From NCBI RefSeq assembly GCF_020283565.1, contig NC_060063.1, forward strand, positions 35,364,635 to 35,428,634: DNA of 64,000 nt, read 5' to 3'. Below are positions 23,695 to 35,759 of this stretch, in pieces. A program made the translations under genes and the position numbers. This DNA is from Trifolium pratense. Lineage: Eukaryota > Streptophyta > Magnoliopsida > Fabales > Fabaceae. Each line of letters opens with the position of its first letter. The stretch's first letter is position 1. The notes beneath the pieces were generated by a model that searched no databases, had not been told where the DNA came from, and saw only the letters and a program-made list of their open reading frames with translations.

Positions 23695-24400
23695 AATAGG
23701 GTTTGATGCTTCAATGACTACTTTTGGGATTGCTTTGATGGCCAAGAAATGTACGAGTAAAAGACTTTGGGATTAGAAAGTTGATACCTTTAAGAAATGA
23801 AATGGGGTTGGTCTGTTGAAGATGTTTTTCAAGCATTTATCAAGTGAACTTTTAATTTATTAGGATTTTTCTATTACTTGTACTATTATTAAACAGTTAT
23901 GAGGCTTTTTTAAACTTGACCAGCCATGGTTCACTATGTTCTTTTGTTTTTTATTTTGAAAATTATTTATCTACTCATAGGAAAGTGAACCTTCTCCCTT
24001 TGTGATGATCACTTCACACCTGTTGTTTCAGTCTAGAAAAACTCTGACTATTAGATGTGTCGACAGGGAATGGTTAGGAGGGTTCTCAAAATATATTGGG
24101 ACATGCAATGCCGTTGTTGCAGAATTATGGGGTTGGTCTGATGAAGATGTTCTAGAAGCATTTAGAGAGCAGCCTCATTGTATGTCACTATTCATTGATA
24201 AAATTAATTTAGTGATGAGCTTTTGGGTCAATCAGTTGGGTTGGGATGCTATGGTCATTGCGAAAACAGCATATATTTTGTCGCTGAGTTTGGAAAAAAA
24301 GATCTTTCTGAAAGCCGCAGCTCTGCAATATCTTTTTATTATAGGTTTGAGAACAATTCCTCTTCTATATTAAGGCTGTATGAGGAAAAAAAAAAACTGT
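23695..24400 (+). pseudogene. Decayed mTERF pseudogene (two overlapping remnants)
   Basis: Two stretches match the C-terminal half of the intact mTERF proteins. At 23703-23850 the frame reads GFDAS, MTTFG, ALMAKK, then a stop replaces Glu in the WDEKVDTF block. A one-base shift precedes a WGWS-type motif. At 24127-24400 a second copy starts again at WGWSDEDV and continues through DKINLVMSFWVN, LGWDAM and LSLEKKI, then stops at 24371. Both pieces contain the WGWS motif, so they are two relics rather than one interrupted gene. The intervening 24002-24110 part is not mTERF-like. No N terminus or presequence remains. Orientation is opposite to the two intact genes. Confidence 0.85.
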
Positions 24401-26240
24401 CATGTACACCAGGGACAAAACATGCATGCCATGATTTGATTTTTAAGTATTTTATTAGACTTAATATGTTATTCTTGTTCCATATTCACTTTGAAAGTTA
24501 TTTGGCACAGACTGTGATTAGAGCTAGTTTAGCTTTGCTTACTTTGACATATGTTGGTTTTGTTTTTATTGAAATTTCGTCAAAATCCTATTGCTTATTA
24601 GTCTTAACAACATCAAATAATTTGCCTCTATTATATGTAAGAGTTTATTTTTCTTGCATTTATGGGCATGGAATACTTCTTTTTTAGTGCATTCCCTTTT
24701 CATGTTTGTTTAGTCCAATAATCTATTTCATAAATTCAGCTATACCAAAATATGTTTTTGGCTTACACTCTGTTTGGCATTGAGAAGAAATTAAGACGAG
24801 AGAATAAGGTGAGAGATTGTTTGGTATAATAGAAGAGAGAGGGGTACAAACCTCGTATCTCTCTTGTTTGGATGAGTAGAAAGTGAGAAGAGGGAAATAA
24901 TACTAATATTCTAGACATTGACAAAACTACTCTTTTTATAATGAAATAATTTATGCCTCTAAAATCTAAACTACCGTTTCAGTTCAGTTTCAAAATTATT
25001 GGTTATGGTTCAGTTTTTTTTTGGTTCGATTTGATTCAATTTTTTGATTTTTTTCCCATGGCTATTATTGGCATTTATGTCTATAGTGTTCCTATATATT
25101 GATAGCCCCATGTTAAGTGATGGTTGGTATATATCTTGTCACTTCAGTGTGATGCAAGGTTGTTTTCGTTTGAGACTCAAATATTCATCTCAAAGTCTTC
25201 CGTGATTCTAATTGGGATTCCTTACCCAATCTCTTGTTGGTCAACAATATTTCTGCATACTTCTCGACTCATCCTTAATTTCTTGGCAATCAAAGAAACC
25301 AACATGGCCTCCATCTTCATCTTCTTCTGCTCTAGCCTCAACAACATGCGAACTTCAGTGACTTAAATATCTTCTCCAAGACCTACAGATATCATTCACC
25401 AAGCCAACACTTTTATACTGTGACAGCCGATCTGCACGTCATATATAGAACCTTAAATCTAAGTCATTGAAATTGTACCGGAGTTCGTCCATATTATCAA
25501 GGTTCTCAGGTTGTTAGATATAATGATGTGTGTATGTTTTGGGTACACTACTCATCTTATGTGCCAACTTTTGAGAGTGAGATTCCAACTCATTTAACAA
25601 AACCTTCCATGAAAGAACCTTCAAGTTGATCAATTCCATATCCTTCCAGTTGCATCTTTTAATCAATTAGCAGAATTATTTTTTACCAAATCTCTTCAAC
25701 CATCTCCTTGTTTTTTATTATATAAATTTCACTCTAAGCTGGGATTCTTTTTTACTGGAACTAAGATGGGATTGTTAAACATTCATTCTCTAGTCTGAGG
25801 AGGAATATTAGTTAAAGATATTGTTTTTGCTTTTTGTATCAGTTAGGTATTTTAGGGTGCTTGTTGGAAACACTTCTCTGAGGTTTTGTGAAACTTGCAT
25901 TGACATTCAAGTCCTTAACTTTACCCTCTCCTTTAAACATGGAGATTACAACTCAACTCTAGTTCATCTGTTCTTTATTCGTGAATTATAACTGCCTTCC
26001 AAAATTTAGAATAATTAAGCAGTGCATTTTTTAAATAGTTCAACTTTTATTAGGATGACTTTTTGTTAAAGAGAAGCACATTAACAAATTCTGGAAATTT
26101 ATTTGTGCCTGCAATGCTAGTAAATATTCAAGTTGAATCATATGGATGACTTTTAGAATGAAAACTTAAACACATGTTCATATCATGGTGGGTTTGTCAT
26201 AATTATGGTGAACTACTGTAATTTTGTAAATAGTACAAGA
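23838..26240 (+). repeat. Segmental duplication, copy A
   Basis: Three sub-blocks recur in the same order in copy B: about 23838-24125 (to 26635-26925), 25085-25630 (to 27845-28400) and 25990-26180 (to 28420-28600). Several words of 20 bases or more are identical or nearly so. The first block overlaps the leader of the mTERF remnant. The 25.1-25.4 kb part has a Lys/Met-rich open translation on the minus strand that I do not recognise. No intact gene is present. Confidence 0.85.
24401..25084. other. Intergenic DNA between mTERF relic and duplicated block
   Basis: No gene recognised. A purine-rich segment at about 24770-24910 (TGTTTGGCATTGAGAAG ... GTTTGGTATAA) resembles small hAT-like elements, but no paired termini were found. 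Confidence 0.35.
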
Positions 26241-26485
26241 TGAAATGGATACCGGAACCGTGGAACACGAGTCAGGTGAATCGCATGACATTAGACAGTT
26301 AGGAAGCCAGTTTGATCAAGGTTGGTTAGAGTAAAATCAATAATCATTAATCAGTTAGGAAGCCAGTTTGATCAAAGTATGGTATGAGTGTTTTGGTTGG
26401 AGCTCACAAATATATTATTGAAGATCAAATCAATAAGCATTAATCAGAGTTAGTACATATTTGCAGCTTAATTTCACAAACCATG
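26165..26485 (+). repeat. Segment present inverted at 28605-28735 and 37485-37655
   Basis: The reverse complement of this segment follows copy B. Its right half (from about 26360) matches 28605-28735 and its left half (about 26170-26345) matches 37490-37655. The two halves are now separated by a MITE and the gypsy element. Within copy A itself the word CAGTTAGGAAGCCAGTTTGA occurs twice (about 26296 and 26352). Confidence 0.8.
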
Positions 26486-26634
26486 GCTTGTTTGTTCTTA
26501 AAATTTAAGCTAAAATGGTCTCTAACAATGGCTAAAATGGTCTTGCATTTATTGCTTATTCTCCTTTCATGTCTATTCAATAAAGAATCCGTAGTAGTAT
26601 AAAAAAACTAGGAAGGTCTACCAATTTATTCATT

Positions 26635-28610
26635 ATCAAGTGAACTTCTAAATTATTAGGGTTTTTTTTATTACTTGTACTGTTATAAAACAGTTTTGCA
26701 GCCTTTTTAAACTTGACCAACCTTGGTTCACTATGTTCTTTCGTTTTTTATGTTGAAAATTATTTATCTACTCATAGGAAAGTGAACCTTCTCCCTTTAT
26801 GGTGAAGATACCTGTTGTTTCAGTCTAGAAAAACTCTGACTATTAGCGGTGTGGACAGGGAATGGTAAGGAGGGTTCTCCAAATATATTGGGAGGTGCAA
26901 TGCCGTTGTTGCAGAATTATGGAGTGCGCTTGAAGGTTTAAAGCCGGCCAGAGAGATTGAGGGTTTTCTAAGATAGAGGTGTGTGTAGTTTCATCAGTCG
27001 TCATCTCCACATCCAAAATGTAGGTGGTGGAAATGTCACGGGGTATAGGTTGGTTCAACAATTTCGTCCAAGGATGTATCTTGATCAACAGAAGAGTTTT
27101 TTTTTGGTGAAGATGGCCCTACTAATATGCCCTTTAACTTAGAAGACGAGTTCTCTCTCTCTTTGAAGTGTATCCGGAAGAAATTAAGGATCGCTTTGAC
27201 GCTGATGTGTTGGGAGTCAAGACTCCCTGTGTAGTTAATTTGCAGTTTTTCTTTTTCTTGTGCCTCAAATTCTATGTTTTGTTAGAAATAACTCTCCAGT
27301 CTCCACATCTTAGAAGTTTAATTTTGATGTTCTGATTTTAATTTTGTTTTTTCATATATTTGTTGCCTCTAGATTTAATGTTTCAGGAGCATATGGCAAA
27401 TGCCTTTGGAGCATGTTCAATATTTCTTGTGACATACAAACATTTTAAAATTCCATTTTGCAATAAAAATATTTTTAGTTTTCCTTGAGCTAATGCTGCT
27501 TTCAGATCTGATCTTTATGTGGTAGTGTTGAAATTTGAGATATAGCTTAGTATGCAAGAAAAGGGAATGCTACATTTTTAAAATTTGGGTGTAATATATG
27601 TTTTGTAGCACTCTTTCTCTATTATGTACTTTGATAATCCTTTAGCCTTAAACATTCATTTAAATAGTTTCTGATATTTGCATATACTCCCCCTCCGGTC
27701 CTTATTATAAGAAGTTTACTTTTTAGATTCATAGAATGTTAGATGTATCTAGTCAATAATATGAACCAGATACATCCAACAATCAATGAATCTAAAAAGT
27801 AAACTTCTTCTTATAATAAGGACCAGAGAGAGTATGTCTGTAGTTCCTTTATATTGATAGCTCCATGTTAAGTGGTGGCTGGTATATATTCATCTTGTGA
27901 CCTCAGTGTGATGCAGGGTTTGTTTTCCTTTGAGACTCAAATATTCATCTCAAAGTCTTCAATGATTATAATTGGGATTCCTTACCAAACCTCTTGTTGG
28001 TCAACAATATTACTGCATACTTCTTGACTCATCCTTAATTTCTTGCGATCAAAGAAACAAACATGGCCTCCCTCTAGGTCTTCTTCCGAAGTTGAATATT
28101 GTGCTCTAGCCTCAACATGCGAGCTTCAGTGACTTAAATATCTTCTCCAAGACCGACAAATATCATTCACCAAGCCAACACATTTTATACTGTGATAGCC
28201 AATATGCACGTCATCTATAGAACCCTAAATCTAAGTCATTGAAGTTGTACCAGAGTCATCATTATCAAGATTCTCAGAGACTCAGACTCTTCGATATAAT
28301 GATCAATGTTTGTATGTTTTGGACACATTCATCTTATGAGCCAACTTTTCAGAGTGAGATTCCAACTCATTTAACAAAAACTTCCATGAAAGAACAAAAC
28401 ATTTAGATATATGCCTTCCAAAATTCAGAATAATTAAACAGTGCATTTTTCAAATAGTTCAACTTTTATTAGGATGACTCTTTGTTAAAGAGAAGCACAT
28501 TAACCAATTCTGGAAATATATGTGTGCTTGCAATGCAAGCAAATATTCAAGTTAAATCATATGGATGACTTTGAGAATGAAAACCTCAACACATGTTTGT
28601 ATCGGGGTGC
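26635..28610 (+). repeat. Segmental duplication, copy B
   Basis: Partner of copy A. It lacks the mTERF WGWS portion: homology stops at about 26925, just before it. It carries its own unique insert (26930-27680), which I could not identify, and a Stowaway-like MITE (27687-27832). Its right end joins abruptly, near 28605, to a segment that is inverted relative to copy A. Confidence 0.85.
27687..27832. mobile_element. Stowaway-like MITE
   Basis: About 146 bp of near-perfect inverted repeat. CTCCCCCTCCGGTCCTTATT at the left is mirrored by AATAAGGACCAGAGAGAG at the right, followed inward by AGAAGTTTACTTTTTAGATT and its complement. It is flanked by TA on both sides (27685-27686 and 27833-27834). 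Absent from copy A, so it inserted after the segmental duplication. Confidence 0.88.
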
Positions 28611-28741
28611 ATGGGTTGTGAAATTAAGCTGCAAATATTTAATAACTCTGATTAATGATTATTGATTTGATCTTCAATAATATATTTTGATGAGCTCCAA
28701 TCAAAACAACCATACCATACTTTGGCTCACATCCTAGATGA

Positions 28742-28925
28742 GGAGTGCTAGCAACACACTCCAATAACAAACACACTCTAACACACTCTCTTCTATTGGT
28801 TAAAATTTATATGGGTCCCATAAAAGTTATATGGGTCCACATTTTTTTATGGGACCCATGTGAATTTCAACCAATAAAAGAGAGTGTGTTGGAGTGTGTT
28901 TGTTAAAGAGTGTGTTGCTAGCATT
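28742..28925. mobile_element. Foldback MITE with ~75-bp arms
   Basis: Left arm GTGCTAGCAACACACTC ... ATGGGTCCCAT and right arm (reverse complement) run to TGCTAGCA(TT). The arms match over roughly 75 bases with few mismatches and enclose a short TATGGGTCC core. The gypsy element inserted at its extreme right end, and the GCATT target duplication includes the MITE's last bases. Confidence 0.85.
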
Positions 28926-30634
28926 TGTCACGACCCAACACAAATCGTGACCGGCGCGCGAACTAATACCTAGTCCGGCAAGCCTAATGACCGAATTTAA
29001 CAATAAATATAAGATTTCCAAAATAACCATTTACTTCAAAAATAATATTTACTAAAATTTCGACAAAATCACATCTGTATTTTCAATGTTTCCAAATCAA
29101 AATAAACCCTGCTTGCAGCATATACATCATTAGTCAAAGTTTCAACATTTACATTCTTAACTTTATACATCCCAAAATGAAATATTCCTAGACTCAAAAT
29201 AGCTGCAGATACTCGATCAACTCCAAATATACATATACAAAATAGTTGTTCATCAAGAAGGCCTACCAAAAGAGTGACATTGACAAATCTTTAACTCTGA
29301 TAGAAGCTTTCTATTCAGTTGACTTTGAATCTGAAAAAAATATAAGATGAAGGAGTAAGTCACAAGGACTTAGTGAGAGATAACAACCATTACCAACTAG
29401 ATGGGAAACACACAAAGGCACGAGCATTTGATTTTTAGAAAGCTTGTAATAATTATTGTGTAGCAGTAACTACATACTATAAATAATATTCGATCCAAAT
29501 CATTATAGAGTTTGAAATTTGAAATAATAAAAAATATAGAAATCCAATCAAATAAAAAGAAGTCATAACGAGAGAATCGAGAGACGGCTCCATCTCGTTG
29601 ATAGCCCTTTCCTCCTAAGAGTGGCCTTTCACTTAGGGGCGGCTCCATCTAACGGATAGCCCTTTTCTACTCGATATTATATAACTAGGTGCACCTAGAC
29701 CGTTATCCTCGTTATCGGTTACTTGATCGAAATCATTATTCTCAAAACATATTTATCAAAATCCACGTTTCACAAGATATTGAAATTTATCTAAAAATAC
29801 CACAATCAAACCTCATTTTCAATTCATTTGTTCAACAAGTCATGGATAAGTCCAAATAAGTATAGTTAAATTTGATGACTTGGAAATTATATAACAATGA
29901 CGAGAAAATGTTCAAAGGTTGTGTTCCCCAATTTTATAAATACTTTAACATAGAAAATAAGTAACATAAAATTGATAATAGTAGTTAAAATAAGTAGTAA
30001 TGATCATCATCAACTCACAACTATGAAGACCGGCTAATTTTGCTCTCCAACGACTCCGGGAGAAGCAGATGAAGCAGCAACGGTTGAATCTGAACATCAA
30101 TCATGTTTATTAAAATTTAGAAAATCATTCTAGAGTTTAAACTAAGCATAAGGAACCATAAATTTCCCAAATATCTACTCTAATCTCTAACATTAATTTT
30201 CTAAACCAAATTACATATACCCAAAGATAATTGTTGAGTTATAGATGATATATTTACCTCAAAGAGTCTCAATAAGCAATTTTTAAGGAACGGGTACTCA
30301 TCTTCATCCTTAGATCATTAACCATATCCCCAAAATTATACCCAATCACATTTGTTAAAGCTTTACTTTGGAAGGAGCAAGTATCTTCAAGGTTGTTTGG
30401 TTTCTAATTGAAATTTGGTGATTTTAAAAATTTAAAAGTGGAAGAAGGAAAGGTTGGAGAAGTGAGAACAGGGGTATACTGACCGAGAGAGAGAAATACG
30501 CAGGGAGAGAGAAAGAATGTAGTGAAATGGGTGTGATGTGGGTTTCTTATGTTTATGTTTATTTATTATTATTATTTATTTATTTATTTATTTTAATTTC
30601 ATTTGTTATTATTTAAGTGAAACGGTGCGTTTCA
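28926..30634 (-). repeat. Left LTR (3' LTR) of the gypsy element
   Basis: TGTCACGACCC to GCGTTTCA, 1709 bp. Short open frames inside (for example 29069-29269 and 29397-29648) recur identically in the other LTR and are not genes. It ends in a (TTTA)n/(TTA)n tract that differs slightly in length between the two LTRs. Confidence 0.95.
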
Positions 30635-30660
30635 ATCTTCCCCCCTTAAAAAAATTTGTC
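30635..30660 (-). other. Polypurine tract of the gypsy element
   Basis: Minus-strand AAAAAAATTTTTTTAAGGGGGGAAGAT-like purine-rich sequence (core AAGGGGGGAAGAT, 30635-30647) directly abuts the 3' LTR and lies about 30 bases after the Gag-Pol stop. Confidence 0.85.
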
Positions 30661-30675
30661 CTCGAATTTATACAA

Positions 30676-33600
30676 CTAACCTCGATTTTCAAATAAGTGT
30701 GGATACTTCGAACGCATGACTTCTTCGGATTCCCACGTTGTCTCTTCACCTGACGGTCCTTTCCAAAGAACCTTCACCGAAACAATATCTTTTGAACGTA
30801 GTCGTCTAATTTCCTTGTCTACTACCGCTACCGGATGTTCTGTGTATGACAAATTCTCATCTAATTGAATATTTTCATGACTAATAACATGAGAAGGATC
30901 ATAAAGGTACTTCCGAAGCATTGAAATATGAAAGACCGGATGGACTCCTGACAAATCCGGTGGAAGTGCTAAGCGATAAGCTACAGGCCCGACTCTCTCC
31001 AAAATCTCAAACGGGCCGATGAACCTTGGACTTAATTTACCCTTTTTGCCAAACCGTAAAACTCCTTTCATTGGTGAAACACGTAAAAAAACATGATCTC
31101 CCACTGTGAACTCTAAGGGACGACGCCTCTTGTCAGAATAAGACTTTTGTCTACTCTGGGCTGTCACTAAACAATCTCGAATCAATTTAACCTTTTCGAT
31201 GGCATCTTGAATCAACTCCGGACCCACTAGTTTAGCTTCTCCAACTTCAAACCATCCTATAGGAGACCTACACCGTCTGCCATACAATGCCTCAAAAGGA
31301 GCCATTTGAATACTAGATTGATAGCTATTGTTATATGCAAATTCCATCATAGGCAAATATCGATCCCAACTTCCTCCAAAATCAAGAACACAAGCACGAA
31401 GCATATCTTCTAGGATTTGTATAGTCCTCTCGGATTGACCATCAGTTTGAGGATGAAAAGCAGTACTAAAATTCAAACGAGTCCCTAATGCAGATTGAAA
31501 AGACTTCCAAAACTGAGCGGTAAACTGAGCCCCACGATCAGAGATAATAGACACCGAAACACCATGTAGAGAAACAATCTCCTCCAAATAAAGTTTGGCA
31601 TACTGAGATGCAGTATAGGTTGTCTTCACAGGTAAGAAATGTGCAGACTTGGTCAACCGATCTATAATTACCCACACAGAGTCATAACCCTTTTGAGTTC
31701 GCGGTAAACCTGTGACAAAATCCATTGCAATGTTTTCCCACTTCCATTCAGGTATTTCAACAGGTTGAAGTAAACCTGCAGGCTTTTGGTGCTCAGCCTT
31801 TACTTGTTGACACACCAAGCATTTAGAGACAAAATCAGCTACATCTTTCTTCATCCCTTCCCACCAATAAAATTCTCTCAAATCTTGATACATCTTGTTA
31901 GAACCTGGATGTATGATATAAGAAGAATGATGAGCCTCCTCCAATATTTTTCTCCTTAACTCACCAACATTTGGAACACATAACCGAGAATTCAACCACA
32001 AGACACCATCGAAATCAACTGAGAAGTTTGAAACTTTACCATTGCGTACATCATCCACCATCTTCACCAAGTCTGAGTCTTTACTTTGAGCCTCCTTAAT
32101 ATCATCAACTAAGGTGGAACGAATTTGCACATGAGCCAACAATGCCTTTGAAGAATCAATCTCCAATTGAACTTCGCTTTCAACAAGTTCTTGAAATTCT
32201 TTAATTATAGGTCTCTTTATTGCTGCTAAATGAGCAAGACTGCCCATGGATTTTCTACTTAAGGCATCTGCAACAACATTGGCCTTACCAGGATGATACA
32301 AGATCGTGCAATCATAATCTTTCAAGAGTTCCATCCACCTTCTTTGTCTTAAATTTAAATCTCGCTGCTTAAAGATGTATTGAAGACTCTTGTGGTCAGT
32401 ATAAATCTCCAAAGTTTCACCATACAAATAATGCCTCCAAATCTTAAGTGCAAAAATCACTGCTGCCATCTCCAAGTCATGGGTAGGGTAGTTTTGTTCA
32501 TGCCTTTTTAGTTGTCTCGATGCATAAGCAATAACTTTACCATGCTGCATAAGAACACAACCAAGTCCAACTCTAGAAGCGTCACAATAAACTGCATAAC
32601 CTCCACCACTTGTCGGTAATGCCAAAACAGGTGCTAAAGTCAAATATTGCTTTAATTTCTGAAAGCTCTCTTCACACGCATCAGTCCATTGAAACTCAAC
32701 TTTCTTTTGGGTCAACCTAGTTAATGGGAACGCAAGTTTGGAGAAGTCCTTCACAAAACGCCGATAATATCCAGCTAAACCAAGAAAACTTCGGATCTCC
32801 TTTACTGTGGTGGGTCGAGGCCAATTTTGCACTGCTTCAACCTTGCTTGGGTCAACACTTATTCCATTTTTAGACACCACATGGCCTAAAAATGTCACAT
32901 TGTCTAGCCAAAATTCACATTTAGAGAATTTAGCATATAATTGATTCTCCCTTAATGTTTGCAAAACAAGCCTTAAATGTTGCTCATGTTCTTCCTTACT
33001 CTTGGAATAAATAAGAATATCATCAATAAACACTATCACAAATTGATCCAAGAATGGTTTAAAAATCCGATTCATCAAATCCATAAAGGCTGCTGGAGCA
33101 TTAGTGAGTCCGAAAGACATAACAAGAAATTCATAATGTCCATAACGAGTGCGAAAAGCTGTCTTTGATATATCCTCCCTCTTAATCTTCAACTGGTGAT
33201 ACCCAGACCGCAAATCAATCTTGGAAAAACACTGGGCTCCTTGAAGTTGATCAAATAACTCGTCAATGCGGGGTAAAGGATATTTATTCTTTATTGTCAC
33301 CTTGTTCAATTGTCTATAGTCTACACACAATCGCATCGACCCATCTTTCTTCTTTACAAACAATACTGGTGCACCCCATGGAGAAGTACTCGCACGAATA
33401 AAGCCTTTATCAAGAAGATCTTGTAGTTGCTCCTTCAATTCTTTAAGCTCAGCTGGAGCCATTCGGTAAGGGGGTATGGATATGGGCTGAGTGTCGGGAA
33501 CCAACTCAATGGAGAACTCAATTTCCCTATCAGGTGGAAATCCAGGAAGATCTTCGGGAAAAACATCAGGAAACTCAGATACTATGGGAATTTTTTCTAA

Positions 33601-35529
33601 TTTGCCTTCACCCCATTGTATATTTGTAACCACAGCTAAGTATCCTTGACAACCCCTTCTTAGTAACCTGTTAGCTCTCAAGGCTGAGATTAAGTTATGG
33701 GGCATCCATGTGGATTTGCCTTGAAATGAGAAAGGTGATTTTCCAGGTATCTCAAATTTAACGATCTTATTGTAACAATCTAAGGTAGCATGATGGGACG
33801 ACAACCAGTCCATACCCAAAATCACATCAAAATCTATCATATCAATAACTACTAAGTCTGCAAATAATATTTGGCCCGCAATCGATACGTCACAAGAATG
33901 ATATACAGACTCAGCGAACAATTTATCACCAACAGGTAAAGCCACGACTAAGGCCTCGTCAAGAACAGATGAATTTTTACCAAGTCGAGAGGCAAACCAT
34001 AAAGATACAAAAGAATGTGTAGCTCCAGGATCAAACAAAACATGAGCTTCTTGGGAACAAATAGAAAGAATACCTGTAACCACTGCATTTGATGCCTGAG
34101 CATCCTGACGAGTCAAAGCAAAGACTCGAGCCTGGCCTCTTCCTGCTTGCATTTGTCCTCTACCTCCAGGTCCTCTACCCTCATGTTGAGATGTTTTCGA
34201 ACCCTGAACAGAAGAATTTCCCATTTTTTGCATAGGTGTAGAATTAACCTGAGTAGGCGCTAAAGCTGCTGGGGCTGATGCATGACTAGATGATGGTTGT
34301 GTTATAGCTACTGGGCAGTTCCTCCTGATGTGACCTATTTGACCACAATGAAAACACTCCTTACCATCTTGAAAAAATTTTCCAGTCGTACCACTAGAAT
34401 GTTTCTGAGGAAAAGTGGACCCTGTTGATGCCTTATGATCCGATCTACGACTTTGCACAGTATGATAAGATTGTCCGCTAAAACCACCCCTTTGTGAACC
34501 TGGCCTTTGTTGCACTTGATGACCATACATAGAACCGCCGCCACTACTAGAGTAATGACTATATGATCCTCCAACTCGTTGTTTCTTGCGAGAATCTTGT
34601 TTATTACCTCCTTTATCCTTTTGTCGCTGCTCAATTTGAAGTGTCAAACTCAGAACCTCGGCAAAAGTGGAACATTTAGACCCAACCACAGATCTAAACA
34701 AGTACTCTCTCAATCCTCTGATGAACTTCTTGATACGCGTCTCTTCAGTGACTGTGTAGGGAGCATGTCTAGAAAGTTGCGTAAAACGAGCACTATACTC
34801 AGAAACTGACATTCCCTCAGTTTGCTCAAATTGCTCAAACTCATGAGCCAAACTATCTCTAACACTTTCTGGGAGAAAACGGGCCATAAACAATCGAGAG
34901 AACTCATCCCATGCCATTGGAGGTGATCCCACTTCTCTTCCACGTGACACCGTATCAAACCAATCATATGCCACACCCTCCAACTGAAATGATGTCAATT
35001 CAACCGCCCTTATTTTTGAACATCCTAATGCTCTCCATAACCTCTCTAGACTGTCAATGAAACGTTGTGGGTCCTCGCTTGCATCAGACCCAGAAAAAGT
35101 AGGGGGTTTAAGCTTCATAAATTGTTCTAGAGTAACCTCAACCCCTCTTGCTTGAGTTGTCTCCTGCTGCTCACCCTGTCCAGCTTCTTGCTGACCACCA
35201 ACAGTTGGCTGCCCTTGATTATCTTGTTGTTGTTGTTGTTGTTGTTGTTGTCCCACAACCCCAGCAAGTTGTTGTACAATCTGTTGTAATCCCAATAAAC
35301 CAGCATTATATTCTTCCATGGCTGGATTTCCTCGCCTCCCTCTAGGCACCTCAACATTGAATACTTCTGCAGCCAAACCACGACCACTTGCATTAGCCCC
35401 GCGACCTCTAACATTACCCCCACGTCGACCTCGAACACGAACTCGACCTCTTTGATGGGATTCTTGAGGTTCAGCAACTGACTCATCAACAACTTCTCTT
35501 CTATTATTGTTTCTAGTCTTGGGAGGCAT
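30676..35529 (-). CDS. Gag-Pol polyprotein of the gypsy element
   Basis: Single frame of 1617 residues. In order: a basic Arg/Gly-rich N terminus (1-70); a Gln run near 100; the retrotransposon Gag domain (~130-310); a CCHC zinc knuckle (C392, C395, H400, C405). The pepsin-like protease follows, with its active-site triad written DPG at 500-502 instead of the commoner DSG/DTG. Reverse transcriptase is ~680-860 with FIDD at 834-837; RNase H starts near 975 (D983). Integrase has an N-terminal HHCC finger (~1199-1240) and D1270, D1331, E1367, the last two separated by 35 residues. A chromodomain-like tail (~1565-1612, with VKVLWKG and TTWE) ends it. Host-encoded mobile element, not a cellular gene. 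The absence of any frame break is notable. Confidence 0.96.
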   Translation of the reverse strand: MPPKTRNNNRREVVDESVAEPQESHQRGRVRVRGRRGGNVRGRGANASGRGLAAEVFNVEVPRGRRGNPAMEEYNAGLLGLQQIVQQLAGVVGQQQQQQQQQDNQGQPTVGGQQEAGQGEQQETTQARGVEVTLEQFMKLKPPTFSGSDASEDPQRFIDSLERLWRALGCSKIRAVELTSFQLEGVAYDWFDTVSRGREVGSPPMAWDEFSRLFMARFLPESVRDSLAHEFEQFEQTEGMSVSEYSARFTQLSRHAPYTVTEETRIKKFIRGLREYLFRSVVGSKCSTFAEVLSLTLQIEQRQKDKGGNKQDSRKKQRVGGSYSHYSSSGGGSMYGHQVQQRPGSQRGGFSGQSYHTVQSRRSDHKASTGSTFPQKHSSGTTGKFFQDGKECFHCGQIGHIRRNCPVAITQPSSSHASAPAALAPTQVNSTPMQKMGNSSVQGSKTSQHEGRGPGGRGQMQAGRGQARVFALTRQDAQASNAVVTGILSICSQEAHVLFDPGATHSFVSLWFASRLGKNSSVLDEALVVALPVGDKLFAESVYHSCDVSIAGQILFADLVVIDMIDFDVILGMDWLSSHHATLDCYNKIVKFEIPGKSPFSFQGKSTWMPHNLISALRANRLLRRGCQGYLAVVTNIQWGEGKLEKIPIVSEFPDVFPEDLPGFPPDREIEFSIELVPDTQPISIPPYRMAPAELKELKEQLQDLLDKGFIRASTSPWGAPVLFVKKKDGSMRLCVDYRQLNKVTIKNKYPLPRIDELFDQLQGAQCFSKIDLRSGYHQLKIKREDISKTAFRTRYGHYEFLVMSFGLTNAPAAFMDLMNRIFKPFLDQFVIVFIDDILIYSKSKEEHEQHLRLVLQTLRENQLYAKFSKCEFWLDNVTFLGHVVSKNGISVDPSKVEAVQNWPRPTTVKEIRSFLGLAGYYRRFVKDFSKLAFPLTRLTQKKVEFQWTDACEESFQKLKQYLTLAPVLALPTSGGGYAVYCDASRVGLGCVLMQHGKVIAYASRQLKRHEQNYPTHDLEMAAVIFALKIWRHYLYGETLEIYTDHKSLQYIFKQRDLNLRQRRWMELLKDYDCTILYHPGKANVVADALSRKSMGSLAHLAAIKRPIIKEFQELVESEVQLEIDSSKALLAHVQIRSTLVDDIKEAQSKDSDLVKMVDDVRNGKVSNFSVDFDGVLWLNSRLCVPNVGELRRKILEEAHHSSYIIHPGSNKMYQDLREFYWWEGMKKDVADFVSKCLVCQQVKAEHQKPAGLLQPVEIPEWKWENIAMDFVTGLPRTQKGYDSVWVIIDRLTKSAHFLPVKTTYTASQYAKLYLEEIVSLHGVSVSIISDRGAQFTAQFWKSFQSALGTRLNFSTAFHPQTDGQSERTIQILEDMLRACVLDFGGSWDRYLPMMEFAYNNSYQSSIQMAPFEALYGRRCRSPIGWFEVGEAKLVGPELIQDAIEKVKLIRDCLVTAQSRQKSYSDKRRRPLEFTVGDHVFLRVSPMKGVLRFGKKGKLSPRFIGPFEILERVGPVAYRLALPPDLSGVHPVFHISMLRKYLYDPSHVISHENIQLDENLSYTEHPVAVVDKEIRRLRSKDIVSVKVLWKGPSGEETTWESEEVMRSKYPHLFENRG

Positions 35530-35740
35530 CCTTACCTAGTGAAAGAACATTGATCAAATATAGGACAAGACGACAAAGAAAGTGAGACAAATCAAAGACC
35601 ACATGAAATTTCAAATTTAGACAACAAGAGAGACCATCATAGAGTGCGAATAGCTTTTGCGAGTAAATGGTGCCCGGGTTCACAATTTACCAACAAAAAT
35701 CTATTATCACTCTATGTCTGCAGCTATTTGGACCTACGAC

Positions 35741-35755
35741 CGAGCTCTGATACCA
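35741..35755 (-). other. Primer binding site (initiator Met tRNA)
   Basis: Minus-strand TGGTATCAGAGCTCG lies four bases inside the 5' LTR, complementary to the 3' end of initiator-methionine tRNA. Confidence 0.92.
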
Positions 35756-35759
35756 ACTT

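Noticed and set aside
25124..25366. Open frame in duplicated block A
   Set aside because: Copy B has changes in the corresponding stretch and no motif is visible on either strand; treated as repeat DNA.
26843..27088. 81-codon minus-strand frame in copy B
   Set aside because: No recognised domain. The unique 26.93-27.68 kb insert could hold an old gene relic but nothing supports a specific call.
29069..29648. Two short minus-strand frames repeated at 35903-36482
   Set aside because: LTR sequence of the gypsy element, no protein motif.
34335..35492. Several frames overlapping the gypsy Gag region on both strands
   Set aside because: Out-of-frame shadows of the Gag-Pol gene, including the Gln-codon microsatellite near 35222-35252.
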